Origin: SAR324 cluster bacterium
GTDB lineage: Bacteria; SAR324; NAC60-12
Assembly: GCA_022448485.1 (NCBI GenBank)
Contig: JAKUUI010000008.1
Location: 1 to 53,219, forward strand
Length of the DNA stretch: 53,219 nucleotides
Direction: 5' to 3'
Made by a program: the position numbers and the translations under genes. The notes beneath the pieces are model-generated. The model was not told the origin of the DNA and ran no database searches. It was given only the letters and a program-made list of their open reading frames with translations. This document shows positions 9,834 to 18,869 of this stretch, one piece after another. How positions within the stretch are numbered: position 1 is the first letter of the stretch; every line of letters begins with the position of its first letter.

Positions 9834-9857
9834 CTAATTTGCTTTCCTGCAAATTAG
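9834..9857 (-). promoter_or_regulatory. Stem-loop in the HU leader with an AGGAAA loop
   Basis: A perfect 9-base inverted repeat (arms 9834-9842 and 9849-9857) encloses a 6-base loop. On the HU (minus) strand the loop reads AGGAAA. It lies about 70 bases before the HU start, inside the likely 5' leader. A TTGACA box further upstream on that strand (near 9930) with a 17-base spacer to TAGTAC could be the promoter, which would place the hairpin in the transcript. An AGGA in a hairpin loop is what CsrA/RsmA proteins recognise, so translational control is possible but unproven. Confidence 0.4.
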
Positions 9858-9949
9858 ACTCTCTCGATGAGAAATCTCAAAGATTTTCTACACCGGGCGT
9901 ATTAGTACTACGACCATTCTACAGATTTGTCAAGGCTTGAAAAGAAAAA

Positions 9950-11294
9950 AATGAATTTTTTTCATAATTATTACAAAATCGCTGTTCTTCCAGTAATCTC
10001 CGCAGAAATACGTACCTCTGCCAGAAATATGAACTTTATGGAAAAATTCTTTATTTTCCACGATCAGGGTACTTTTTCATTGCTTTTCATAGGCTCACTT
10101 TTGCTTCATATAGTGCTTGGAATAACAATCGGGGCTATTTCAGAAATGTGGGTTCCGGTACCTCCACCCATTCGAGCGAAAATCGGGGTCCGTTTTGCAC
10201 AACTTCCTTCGAAGCCAGCTCCAATTAACAGACCTAAACCTGTGCTGCAGAAACTTGATACTGGGTTTCTGCCAAAGTTAACAGATCTGGTTCCAAAAAA
10301 ACCTGTGCTGAAAAAACCTGTCCTGAAAGAAACACCGAAAAAATCTACACTTCCTAAACCTGCATTAAATCTACCAGAGACACCGCGTCTAAAAATGTCA
10401 GAACCAAAAAAAACTCCTTCAGTCCCCAGAGAAAGACTAAACATGATACCAGCGCCGCAAGCATTAAAAGCTCCCAAGAAACCCCTGCTTCTTCCAGCTG
10501 ACTCTCCTGAAATATCTACATTTGTTCCAAGTCTACCAAAGCTGAGCAAGGACCCAGTACCTCCTTCTACACTGACATCAAAAAAATCTAAACTTTCACC
10601 GAGCCGGATGGAATTACCCAAGATTCCCCTGGGTGACATTACTCCAAATAATATAAAAACACCTAAAAATATTAGCTCTCCAGAAAACATTAACACTCCA
10701 AAAAACATAAAAACACCCAAAAATATTAGCACTCCAGAAAAAATTAAAACTCCAAAAAAAATTAAAACTCCAAAATTTTCAAAAGTCTTGGAGCTTCCTG
10801 TTCAGAAACTGCCGGAAACAATTCAACCTGCTGTACAAGAAGTACCGACAATTCCTCAAGCTCAACCTCCAGACAAACCTGAGACCAAACTTGAGGAAAT
10901 ATTTCCTGAAAAAATTACGCCTGAGGAACCACTCCAGGATTTGGGCATTCCAGAGCAAGCTGACGAGCGCAAATTGAAAGAAATTCTTGATGCAGGTTAC
11001 TTGCAGCGTAAAAAAATAGCTCAGTTGGCCGGTGAGGAATATAACCTGCACATTCGTACACGGATCATCCCTAAACTTGGAAGCTATTCTGCCGAGTTGT
11101 ATGTCCGTATTCGGCTCAAAATTGTTCCTTCAGGCAAAATTATTAGCTATGAAGTCATTAAAAAAAGTGGGGTTGCCGCTTTCGATCAAGCAGCTGAGCT
11201 TGCTGTACGAAATGCGATTCTGGAACCTCTCCCCAGTGCTCTGGGGGAGAATCCTCCCTACATTGTTACAATTCGGATTGTTCCCCAAAATTAA
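9950..11294 (+). CDS. TolA/TonB-like energy-transducing protein with repeat-rich linker
   Basis: The protein has one membrane helix near the N-terminus (FLLFIGSLLLH region), a long Pro/Lys/Ser-rich linker and a C-terminal TonB-type domain (ELYVRIRLKIVPSGKI, then VIKKSG, AAFDQAAELAVRNA and a final VTIRIVPQN strand). TolA/TonB proteins span the periplasm and carry proton-motive force to outer-membrane partners. Direct linkage to tolB 22 bases downstream argues for TolA. Between about 10645 and 10785 the linker consists of degenerate TPKNI / TPEKI pentapeptide repeats. The start is uncertain: ATG 9950, ATG 10029 and TTG 9927 are all in frame, and only the segment from about 10029 is needed for the anchor. 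tolQ, tolR and pal are not nearby. Confidence 0.75.
10645..10785 (+). repeat. TPxxI pentapeptide-coding repeats in the TolA-like linker
   Basis: About nine degenerate 15-base units encode variants of (I/N)-x-TPKN-I, for example NIKTPKN, NISSPEN, NINTPKN, NIKTPKN, NISTPEK, KIKTPKK and KIKTPKF. The units differ from each other at several positions, so the array is not very young. Such arrays can vary in copy number and change the reach of the periplasmic linker. Confidence 0.7.
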
Positions 11295-11316
11295 AAACAG
11301 GATGCAAGCTTAACTC

Positions 11317-12660
11317 ATGCACTTAAGGATTTACATTTTTAGACTTCGAATATTTCAATTTTTCTCCACAATCTTCTTCCTCTATTTCACCACCTCAGTC
11401 CAAGCTCAAACGTACTCCAGCGAAGAGATCGTTATCAGCGGACTGGGGTTTTCCAGGTTTAGTGTGACTTTGGTTCCGGAGAAGAGTTTTTCTGATCATC
11501 CGGATGCTAATCGCTGGTTGAGGATAATTGACCGTAACCTATGCTGGAGTGGTGTGTTTCTTGTGACAGATTCACGATATAGGATTTGCCGGACTGCTGG
11601 CGGGAATCAGGTAGATATGAAAATCATGCTCAAGCTGAAACACACTGTCTCAGACTCCAGTAAATTGGTTTCAAAACATTTAATGCTTACGGTTGCAGAT
11701 AACGATGGAGTACCGCTGTTCCCCCTTGAATTACCGGTGCGAAAAAACCGTTTTCGTGAAGCTGAATTAATGGATTTGATTAACGAAATGTCTGCACAAC
11801 TCACTGGGCTTGAGGGAGTTTTGGGCAGTACGATCGCATTTACTCTCAAACAACCTAAACGCCGCAAAATCATTGCAAGGGTCAATACACACGGTAAAAA
11901 ATTAGCGGCTGTTTCAAAAAACCGATTTATCAACCTGCTCCCAAGCTGGAACCGGAAAGGGGATGCTATCGTTTACACGACGCTCAGCCGCATGGGCACT
12001 GCAATCATTTTTAACGATTTCAAGAATCGTCCAGCAAAACTGATAGGCTCAAACATATCAGCTAATCACATCTCAAAAAACTTTCTCAGCGTCAGCGGTG
12101 GTACCTGGTTTTCCAACGGACGTCAGCTGGTTGTGACTCTCAGCCACAAGGGGAACACAGATTTGTATACCTTTGACAGGCAAAGGAGAAGGGAGACTCG
12201 GCTGACGTTTCACCGGGGAATTGACACTGTTCCAGATTTGTCCCCAGATAATCAGCATCTGATTTTCGTCTCGGACCGTTCAGGACATGAACAAATTTTT
12301 TATCTGCGGCTGGGAACAAAAATTGCGTTTCAACTCACTTTTGGACTTGGCAGCAGCAGTGATCCTGTTTGGTCTCCAGACGGTACGCTCATAGCTTTTT
12401 CCAAAATTAGCAGCGGTCACAGCCAAATCCACTTGATGGATCCGTTTACTGGTGAAGATCACCAACTCACACAGGGACGTTACAATTCCGAGCAACCCGC
12501 CTGGTCTCCGGATGGCCGGCAAATCGTTTTTGTTTCTTCTTCAACTGGAGTCTATAAGTTGTATATCATGTTTGTGGACGGCACCGGAAGACGTCGTTTA
12601 ACACGTACACCAAAAGATTTTAAGGAAGGCTCTCCGAGTTGGACCGCAAGGAAGTTTTGA
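11317..12660 (+). CDS. tolB: Tol-Pal system periplasmic protein TolB
   Basis: A 447-residue protein with a signal peptide (hydrophobic residues about 10-28, then VQAQTYSSEE). The N-terminal D1 domain (about 30-180) is followed by a beta-propeller of PD40-type repeats, readable as WNRKGDAIVYTT, PDNQHLIFVSDRSG, DPVWSPDGTLIAFS and QPAWSPDGRQIVFVSS. TolB links the inner-membrane TolQRA motor to the lipoprotein Pal during outer-membrane constriction. It follows the TolA-like gene directly, and its stop codon overlaps the start of the HNH gene by one base. Length and organisation are typical. Confidence 0.93.
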   Translation: MHLRIYIFRLRIFQFFSTIFFLYFTTSVQAQTYSSEEIVISGLGFSRFSVTLVPEKSFSDHPDANRWLRIIDRNLCWSGVFLVTDSRYRICRTAGGNQVDMKIMLKLKHTVSDSSKLVSKHLMLTVADNDGVPLFPLELPVRKNRFREAELMDLINEMSAQLTGLEGVLGSTIAFTLKQPKRRKIIARVNTHGKKLAAVSKNRFINLLPSWNRKGDAIVYTTLSRMGTAIIFNDFKNRPAKLIGSNISANHISKNFLSVSGGTWFSNGRQLVVTLSHKGNTDLYTFDRQRRRETRLTFHRGIDTVPDLSPDNQHLIFVSDRSGHEQIFYLRLGTKIAFQLTFGLGSSSDPVWSPDGTLIAFSKISSGHSQIHLMDPFTGEDHQLTQGRYNSEQPAWSPDGRQIVFVSSSTGVYKLYIMFVDGTGRRRLTRTPKDFKEGSPSWTARKF

Positions 12661-12977
12661 TGAAAATTGAAGATTGGCCAGGTGCTCCTGATCCCAAAGT
12701 TATACGGCACGAAAAGCAGAAAGCCCGAGAGATCCGAAAATCCCAATGGTGGAAAAACCGAAGAGCTTGCAACATTTGTTATTACTGTGAAAAAATCATA
12801 CCTGCAAGACAACTGACGATGGATCATGTGGTGCCTTTAGCGCGGGGAGGGCGGAGCATAAAATCAAACTTGGTACCATGCTGCAAGTCTTGTAATAACC
12901 GGAAAAAAAATTTTTTGCCCTTCGAGTGGGAAGAATTTTTAGACCACATCAGAAAAAATAAGACCAATCTTTTTTGA
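12660..12977 (+). CDS. HNH endonuclease-family protein
   Basis: A 105-residue basic protein with a complete HNH zinc-finger nuclease fold: CNICYYC knuckle, then MDHVVPLARGG with the catalytic His, the N of SIKSNLVPCC and CCKSCNNRK with the second knuckle and final Asn. Small stand-alone HNH proteins of this type occur in many bacteria outside phages, and their cellular substrate is generally unknown. The ATG at 12660 shares its A with the tolB stop (TGATG), so translation is probably coupled to tolB. A longer frame starting at 12639 exists but would overlap tolB by 22 bases. The basic N-terminus (HEKQKAREIRKSQWWKNRR) probably contacts DNA. Confidence 0.85.
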   Translation: MKIEDWPGAPDPKVIRHEKQKAREIRKSQWWKNRRACNICYYCEKIIPARQLTMDHVVPLARGGRSIKSNLVPCCKSCNNRKKNFLPFEWEEFLDHIRKNKTNLF

Positions 12978-13268
12978 CTAAAAAAATCTTTTTCTTAACT
13001 TCTGTATTTCCTGCCTTTTTATATTTCACCCTCCTTTTTTTCAAACTATTATTTTTTTTTAGCTTTACAAAAGCCCTGTGTATTGATACCATTTCCGGCA
13101 CAATGTGTTTGGCAGAATTTACTGGTAAATGACAATCAAACTATATTGATTCTTGATGCTATCGTAAAGATTTGTTGCTCGTGTGAGAGCGGGAATGACA
13201 TTTAAGAAATTTTTTAGACTTTTTGCAATTGCATCATTCTTTCCTGAACTTTTTAAGATCTTAGTCAG

Positions 13269-13577
13269 ATGAAAAATAAATTTAATCGACAGAATAACCG
13301 ATTTGGAAACCGCAGTAAGGACGAGACAAAGAGCGGAAAAAACTCAACCGAAGGCCAGCCTACAAGCAAAGATATTGAGCTTGCGACACAGGCTTTTCTG
13401 TCAAAAGGAGGAGAAATTGAACGAGTTTCACTGAATTCCGAAATTGCTCAAAATGACGTCTTTCGGGCAAACCTGGAACCCGATTCTCGTCTTGGAATGG
13501 GAACTTTAGTGGATGATTCATGGGATTGTTGGGAAAACAAGGATTACGAAACAAACCCAAGCGGATCAGCAGTCTAG
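13269..13577 (+). CDS. Hypothetical hydrophilic protein
   Basis: A 102-residue soluble protein I do not recognise. The first 35 residues are Asn/Arg/Lys/Gly-rich and probably disordered. The middle has a helix with AFLSKGGEIERV, and the C-terminus is acidic with a WDCWE segment. No signal peptide or membrane helix is seen. A GATCTTAGTCAG leader gives no clear ribosome site. A short inverted repeat follows 12 bases after the stop. Confidence 0.55.
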   Translation: MKNKFNRQNNRFGNRSKDETKSGKNSTEGQPTSKDIELATQAFLSKGGEIERVSLNSEIAQNDVFRANLEPDSRLGMGTLVDDSWDCWENKDYETNPSGSAV

Positions 13578-13589
13578 AAATTGAATCTC

Positions 13590-13625
13590 ATGCAGCATTA
13601 GTATTACCATTTGTTTCTGCTGCAT
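13590..13625 (+). terminator. Hairpin after the 13269-13577 gene
   Basis: ATGCAGCA at 13590-13597 and TGCTGCAT at 13618-13625 form a perfect 8-base stem around a 20-base spacer. It begins 12 bases after the stop of the hypothetical gene. No T-run follows, so it is at best a weak or factor-assisted terminator. The rest of 13626-13876 shows no gene or strong structure. Confidence 0.4.
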
Positions 13626-13876
13626 AGTCCTTCTCCTTATAAAGACTCTGACAACAACTAGATCTCGGTGCAGGTTTTGCTTTCAGCAGTGCCGCATTCG
13701 CAGTACTGTGCCGTTTTTATTCTGGTCCACTGAAAGTATGAAACACACTCGAAATATGTTCCTTTGCAAAAAAAACAATTTGGCCTTGCAACATCGGAAT
13801 CAGCACGTTACAATCCGCCGAAATATCTTATAGAAAAGCCGTTTCTTTTCTAAATTGCTAACTTTAGCTTGGGAGA

Positions 13877-14302
13877 ATGCAAATGCGAAAAATGTTCTTT
13901 TTGATCCTGACCGCATCAATCTTGATGTCGGTGTCAGTCTCTGCATCCACAGAACTTGGTATAGGAATATTCGATTATATCCTTTCACGCACCGATTTTA
14001 AGGATGTGACTTGCGAAACCTACAGCTGCAACTATGTCTCCACGGATAGAACGGTACAAATGAAATTAGTACGCGCAAACTTGGTGCAGCATATCACCAA
14101 GGATCTGAACTTTATGCTCGACATAAGTTTTGACAGCCCGTTGTTTAAGTCCGGTTTGCTTGTGCAGTATTACAACAACAGGAACCTGATACGAGTATTT
14201 ATCAAGGGTGCGTCAACAACAATTGAATCTAAAAGAAAGAATGAAATTACAACTCTGAAGCAATGGCTTGAAAATGCGTTAAGTCATGTGAAATCTTCCT
14301 AA
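13877..14302 (+). CDS. Exported protein of unknown function
   Basis: A 141-residue protein with a typical signal peptide (MQMRKMFFLILTASILMS, cleavage probably after VSASA) and a mature part of about 115 residues. The mature part contains two cysteines close together (CETYSC) that could form a disulfide, and alternating beta-type segments (VQMKLVRANLV, LNFMLDISF, GLLVQYYN, LIRVFIKG). I do not recognise a family. A second ATG two codons downstream (MRKMFF) could be the true start. It is likely periplasmic. Confidence 0.65.
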   Translation: MQMRKMFFLILTASILMSVSVSASTELGIGIFDYILSRTDFKDVTCETYSCNYVSTDRTVQMKLVRANLVQHITKDLNFMLDISFDSPLFKSGLLVQYYNNRNLIRVFIKGASTTIESKRKNEITTLKQWLENALSHVKSS

Positions 14303-14444
14303 TTCCCCTTGGCTTGCGGTGGGTTAGCAACCGGCCAAAAACATCTTGTCTTGTGGTGGGTGTAATCTTCTCGCCCCTGTCTCAAAGTTCGACCGTTTGC
14401 CCTCATGTTTTTTCATTTCTCGGTTTTTTACGGAATTACTTGAG

Positions 14445-15047
14445 ATGGAAATACTATCTGCTGGCTTGACTACGCTCCTCATCATGGATCCTCTGGGAAA
14501 TATTCCAGTTTTTCTTTCCGTTTTAAAAACAGTCGAAAATGAATCCCGCAAAAGAAAAATATTAATCCGTGAGCTGCTAATTGCTTTGATTGTGCTACTG
14601 GTATTTTTACTCGTTGGTCATTATCTGCTAAAATGGCTGAATCTTAGACAGGAAGCCGTGCATATTGCTGGTGGGATAGTACTGTTTTTGATTTCTCTGC
14701 GGATGATTTTCCCAACTGAAAAGAGTATTTTGGGGGATTTGCCAGAAGGAGAGCCGTTTGTTGTCCCTCTTGCTGTTCCTTTGCTGGCAGGCCCTTCCAC
14801 CTTGGCCATGCTCATTTTACTTGTCAGATCACAACCAGATAGAATTTTTGACTGGCTAATTGCAGTTATAGGGGCCTGGCTAGTAACTAGCCTGATTATG
14901 CTTTCCTCATATAAACTTTACAAACTCCTGGGCAAGAGGGGACTCATTGCAATGGAACGACTAACGGGAATGCTTTTGGTGGCAATTTCAGTTCAGATGC
15001 TGTTGGACGGAATTACCACTTACCTGAGCATTATTCCCGTATCCTGA
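14445..15047 (+). CDS. MarC/YhgN-family integral membrane protein
   Basis: Starting at ATG 14445 the protein has 200 residues, the normal MarC/YhgN length, with six hydrophobic segments. The N-terminal LIMDPLGNIPVFLSVLK motif is the family signature (NPxGNxPxF), and the second half has PLAVPLLAGPSTLAML, which matches the other conserved block (PLAxPxxAGPG). The function of the family is unknown; the old link to multiple antibiotic resistance was not upheld. A longer frame from 14346 adds 33 residues unlike the family, so the internal start is preferred. Confidence 0.9.
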   Translation: MEILSAGLTTLLIMDPLGNIPVFLSVLKTVENESRKRKILIRELLIALIVLLVFLLVGHYLLKWLNLRQEAVHIAGGIVLFLISLRMIFPTEKSILGDLPEGEPFVVPLAVPLLAGPSTLAMLILLVRSQPDRIFDWLIAVIGAWLVTSLIMLSSYKLYKLLGKRGLIAMERLTGMLLVAISVQMLLDGITTYLSIIPVS

Positions 15048-15288
15048 ATTTTAGTGTAAGAGCATTTTTCGGCGTCTAAAAAAACTTTCCATTTCCTATT
15101 AAATCTCATTACCTCTCTTTTTCTGCTTTTCTCCTGTTACTCCTGTTTTCTGCTGCTGAGCCAACTGGCACAGTTTTTGTTGTGTATACATGTAGAACCT
15201 TTGTTTATTCGATTTAGATCAAAGGCACTAAAATTCAGGCAAAAACAGAACTGAATTAGGAAATGACAACAAACGATTCGTAGAAACA

Positions 15289-16296
15289 ATGTCACATAAA
15301 TTTCACCTCATTGTAATCATTGGACCTCTGTTTATTCTCAACTGCAGTACTTTCTCTACTACCCTAGTTGCAGAAGTATCTGCTACAGAGGCAGAAATTC
15401 TGCCGCTGGCATCTTTTTTATTTGCTCATCGTGATCAGATGCGCGTGGGTTGGCACATTACGTCCAGAAAGCCAGTGGTAAAAGACTTGCGAACAGTGTC
15501 AGAGAATCCGGCTGGATCCATCTTTGTACAGCTCAAGCCTAGAAGGAACGAAGGGGAGTATCAGCTGGCGTTACGTGTTTTAAGGGACGGTTCTCACCAG
15601 TTTTTACGCATACGAGAATTTACCGGCGGAAAACCTTTAAATCATAAACGATATTTAACTGTTCCATTTGAATTACTGATAGGTGCAATTCAGGGTGAGG
15701 CCTTACGCTCACTTTTTCCATATGACCGTGTTGAGTTTGGAGGCTGGCAGCATCAGGTGACTTATGACTGGGAAACACCGGAATTGCTTGCAAGATCTTT
15801 CACCAAGCCCGGAACGCAGATTTCCCCTCGGGAAGATTTCGTACAAGGTGAAAAATTAATCATTCCCTGGAACAGCTTACGTTCCGATTTAGAGCTGAAA
15901 CCATTGGCTGTGCGTGACCCGCTTTTCATCAGAAAAGACGAATCCGGACTGCGCTATGCCTATTATCGAATTCAACCTGGAGACACACTCTATTCTTCAG
16001 TAGTAATACGTTTCATTGGTAAAACTAAGCATAACGCCCGAAGTCAAAATGCCAGTGATTTGTTGGTTTTAAATGGACTTGCGGACGCACACCAGCTTTC
16101 ACCGGGTCAATTGATAAAAATTCCTCTGGAATGGATCCAGCCTGAATATTTGCATCAGGTACCAAGTATTTACCGTATTTCTGAAGATACGAATGCCGGG
16201 AATAAATTAAGTTCACCACAAAGCCAAACATCAACAGACAGTGGATGGCCTCAAACCGGCAGCCTTTACCAGACAAACATCATCAACCAGCACTAA
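15289..16296 (+). CDS. Exported LysM-type protein, paralogue of the amidase N-terminal half
   Basis: A 335-residue protein with an N-terminal hydrophobic segment ending in ILNCSTF, either a signal peptide or a poor lipobox. Residues about 70-220 form a module shared with the next gene (FEL...ALRSLF, W-x-H-x-V-T-x-WET, KLIIPWNSL). Residues about 225-290 form a LysM-like fold beginning YRIQPGDTLYSSVVIRF and ending LSPGQLIKIPLEW. LysM binds peptidoglycan glycan. No catalytic domain is present. The C-terminal 45 residues are low complexity. It ends four bases before the amidase start, so the two are surely one operon. A role as a wall-binding partner of the amidase is inference. Confidence 0.75.
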   Translation: MSHKFHLIVIIGPLFILNCSTFSTTLVAEVSATEAEILPLASFLFAHRDQMRVGWHITSRKPVVKDLRTVSENPAGSIFVQLKPRRNEGEYQLALRVLRDGSHQFLRIREFTGGKPLNHKRYLTVPFELLIGAIQGEALRSLFPYDRVEFGGWQHQVTYDWETPELLARSFTKPGTQISPREDFVQGEKLIIPWNSLRSDLELKPLAVRDPLFIRKDESGLRYAYYRIQPGDTLYSSVVIRFIGKTKHNARSQNASDLLVLNGLADAHQLSPGQLIKIPLEWIQPEYLHQVPSIYRISEDTNAGNKLSSPQSQTSTDSGWPQTGSLYQTNIINQH

Positions 16297-16300
16297 AATA

Positions 16301-18130
16301 ATGAAGTTAAAATTTGTCATCACCGCTTTTGTTCTATTCAGTTTGTTCGCACTGACGGGAAGTGCGCCTGCAAAATCTCCAATAAAACCAAAATGGAAAA
16401 GCTTCCGTTTACAGTATCAAAGTTCTGGAAATGCAAAAATGCTGGTTGGTTGGAATGGCAAGCGAATCGTTGTCAAACTTAAGCCCCAACTGGGAGAAGG
16501 AGGCTATAGTCTGGCACGAAGAGTTCTGGTACCAAAATATAGAAGTTTGAAAACCATCCGGAAATATAGTAAAACCCGCCGTCTGTACCGGAATCGCTTC
16601 ATTACTTTTCCGCTCAAGGTCATTAACGGGAATATCCGTAGCTCTGCCCTGAAAGCCGTATTTGTCAAAGACAAAGCTGGTGTTGACTCTTGGGAGCATC
16701 GCGTTACTTTTGCCTGGGAAACAACCAGCATGATTGCTGGTCTCTTCACTAAGAAAGATATCAAGGCCGGACATTTAGTGCGCTACAATAAAATGCGCAA
16801 TAATGGAAATATCCTTCAAAAAGGAGATCTCATCAAAATTCCGTGGAAGTGGATCAGTCCAGAATTATCTCTTCGTCGAGTTGCAGTCAAACCTCCTTTG
16901 AAACTGAAGCAAGACAAGTCAGGCAAATTTTACGCGAACTATCAGATGAAACCTGGAGAGACATTATACTCCTCTGTCGTGATACGTTTTACAGGACGCC
17001 TCTTAAACGAGGAGGTCAATCAGGTTGCAAACAAATTACTGAAATTAAATAACATTCCAGATGCGAAGTTAATTCAAAGCCGGCAAAAAATCAAAATTCC
17101 TCTGGAGTTGTTGAGTGAAGAATATCTTGGCAACCAGACAAAGGAGGCCTTGTCCGAACAAGTTTCTGCTGTGGCCAAAAAAACAACAAAAAAGAAAGCA
17201 TCAAAAACTGCTGCTTCAATAAAGATACCCAAACACCGTAAAACTAAGCAGAAAACAGTTGCAAACAAATCAAGTTCCAACCGTAATAATAATGTTCATA
17301 AAATACATGTGATTCTTGACTCCGGGCACGGCGGGGGTGATCCTGGGGCTTCTGCCGGATCAAGAAAAAATAAAGACCTCATTTACGAAGATGAGCTCGT
17401 TTACGACATCAGCAAGCGTGTGTCAAAGTTACTTAAAAAGCAGGGAGTCATCGTGTATCCGACGCTCGCTGATCCTAACCAGAAAAAGCCGGTTCGTTTT
17501 TTATCTCATCGTCATGACAGAGACGAACGGCTTTTAGTCACACCTCGTTATTTGACGCGCAATTCCCGTATTGGAGTTAATATGCGTGTCTTTCTTGTCA
17601 ATCATATTTATCAAAAATTAAAAAAGAAAAAAATTCCCTCTGAGAATATTTTGTTTATCAGCCTCCACGGCGATGCACTTCACTCATCGCTGAGTGGTGC
17701 AATGGTTTACTATCCGGATCGTCGCTTGCGGCGGGAACGTTTTCGATTGAAAAACAACATTTATCGTAAACGCAAAGAGTACACTTCCAAATTAACATTT
17801 AAACCAAGAGACAATCGCTATTCTGAAAAACTGAGCAAATCATTCGGCAAAGTTATGATCGATGAGTTCCGTAAAATAAAGTTGCGTACACATCGTGTTT
17901 CCTCAGCTGTTAGGGGTTATTTGTATCGAAGAGGGAAGAAGACTCTCCCAGCAGTTCTTCGCTATAGTAAGGTGCCGACATCCGTTTTAGTGGAAATTGC
18001 CAATCTTAATAATCGACATGATCGTCGTGATTTGTTAAAATCGACAACACGTCAGCAAATAGCGAAAGCCATTACAAATTCGGTTTCAACCCACTTTGAC
18101 CGTTCAAGCGGCCTTGTCGCTCAGCGGTAG
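16301..18130 (+). CDS. N-acetylmuramoyl-L-alanine amidase with duplicated LysM-type N-terminus
   Basis: A 609-residue exported amidase_3 enzyme that cuts the bond between MurNAc and the stem peptide. The signal peptide covers residues 1-24. Residues about 30-290 are paralogous to the previous protein, including YQMKPGETLYSSVVIRF and IKIPLELL. A Lys/Thr-rich linker follows (290-335). The catalytic domain starts HVILDSGHGGGDPGA. The zinc ligands and catalytic residues appear as His343, Glu363, His456 (ISLHGD) and Glu565 (LVEIANLNN). A basic insertion between about 470 and 530 is longer than in AmiC. The ATG at 16301 is chosen because the upstream extension overlaps the preceding gene and lacks a signal sequence. 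Confidence 0.88.
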   Translation: MKLKFVITAFVLFSLFALTGSAPAKSPIKPKWKSFRLQYQSSGNAKMLVGWNGKRIVVKLKPQLGEGGYSLARRVLVPKYRSLKTIRKYSKTRRLYRNRFITFPLKVINGNIRSSALKAVFVKDKAGVDSWEHRVTFAWETTSMIAGLFTKKDIKAGHLVRYNKMRNNGNILQKGDLIKIPWKWISPELSLRRVAVKPPLKLKQDKSGKFYANYQMKPGETLYSSVVIRFTGRLLNEEVNQVANKLLKLNNIPDAKLIQSRQKIKIPLELLSEEYLGNQTKEALSEQVSAVAKKTTKKKASKTAASIKIPKHRKTKQKTVANKSSSNRNNNVHKIHVILDSGHGGGDPGASAGSRKNKDLIYEDELVYDISKRVSKLLKKQGVIVYPTLADPNQKKPVRFLSHRHDRDERLLVTPRYLTRNSRIGVNMRVFLVNHIYQKLKKKKIPSENILFISLHGDALHSSLSGAMVYYPDRRLRRERFRLKNNIYRKRKEYTSKLTFKPRDNRYSEKLSKSFGKVMIDEFRKIKLRTHRVSSAVRGYLYRRGKKTLPAVLRYSKVPTSVLVEIANLNNRHDRRDLLKSTTRQQIAKAITNSVSTHFDRSSGLVAQR

Positions 18131-18154
18131 TACAATAACTTCTGTTTTTGTCTT

Positions 18155-18757
18155 TTGATCACCTCCGTCGTTTTCGATCTTGGGAATGTCTTGATTGACT
18201 GGGATCCCCGTTATCTTTATCGTAAATTAATGCCAACTGAAACTGAAGTCGAATGGTTTTTGGGTAATATCTGTGATGATGAGTGGAATGCCAAACATGA
18301 TGCAGGTTATCCTTTTTCTGAGGGCATCGTCGAACTTTCGGAAAAATATCCGCAATATTCTGAACTGATCCGAGACTGGTTTGAACGCTGGGAAGAAATG
18401 CTAGGTGGTCCCATAGAAGAGACTGTTGAAGTATTAAATGATCTAAAAACAAAAGAAATCTCGCTGTACATCCTCAGTAATTGGTCTGCGGAAACTTATC
18501 CTATCGCAGAAGCTCGCTATGATTTTCTAAGTTGGTTCGATGGAAAAATCATTTCTGGAGAAAGCGGGATAATTAAACCAGATCCGGACATTTACCAATT
18601 ATTGTTGAATACTTATGATTTGACTCCACATCATACTGTTTTTATTGATGATAAATCTGCCAATGTAGATGCCGCCAGAGCATTAGGAATCCACGGGATT
18701 CATTTCCAAAATCCAGCAAAACTACGGATTGATTTGGAGAAGCTAAAATTGCTCTAA
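18155..18757 (+). CDS. HAD-superfamily hydrolase (subfamily IA, YihX-like)
   Basis: A 200-residue protein starting at TTG. All HAD motifs are present: motif I FDLGNVLIDWD (nucleophile Asp8 within VFDLG), motif II ILSNW with Ser, motif III Lys in GIIKPDP and motif IV FIDDKSANVDAA. The N-terminal LGNVLIDWDP form and the helical cap resemble YihX-type sugar phosphatases and 2-haloacid dehalogenase-like enzymes, so a small phosphorylated substrate is likely. The substrate cannot be read from sequence. It follows the amidase by 24 bases. Confidence 0.88.
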   Translation: MITSVVFDLGNVLIDWDPRYLYRKLMPTETEVEWFLGNICDDEWNAKHDAGYPFSEGIVELSEKYPQYSELIRDWFERWEEMLGGPIEETVEVLNDLKTKEISLYILSNWSAETYPIAEARYDFLSWFDGKIISGESGIIKPDPDIYQLLLNTYDLTPHHTVFIDDKSANVDAARALGIHGIHFQNPAKLRIDLEKLKLL

Positions 18758-18869
18758 CTTGTATTTTCTACACTCCAAGTTGCCTTTTGTTCACATTTGA
18801 TCTATTCTGTACTGCATGTCATTCCATTTCTAGAATTGCTAAAAAACTCATTTTATTCTTCCGGAAGCC

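Noticed and set aside
10106-10732. 208-codon minus-strand frame rich in Gly, Phe and Ser
   Set aside because: It is the antisense of the Lys/Pro-rich linker of the TolA-like gene; composition is explained by that.
18113-18190. tRNA-like D-arm wording (GCTCAGCGGTAG) at the end of the amidase gene
   Set aside because: No matching acceptor stem, anticodon arm or T-arm follows, and the bases are accounted for by the amidase coding frame.
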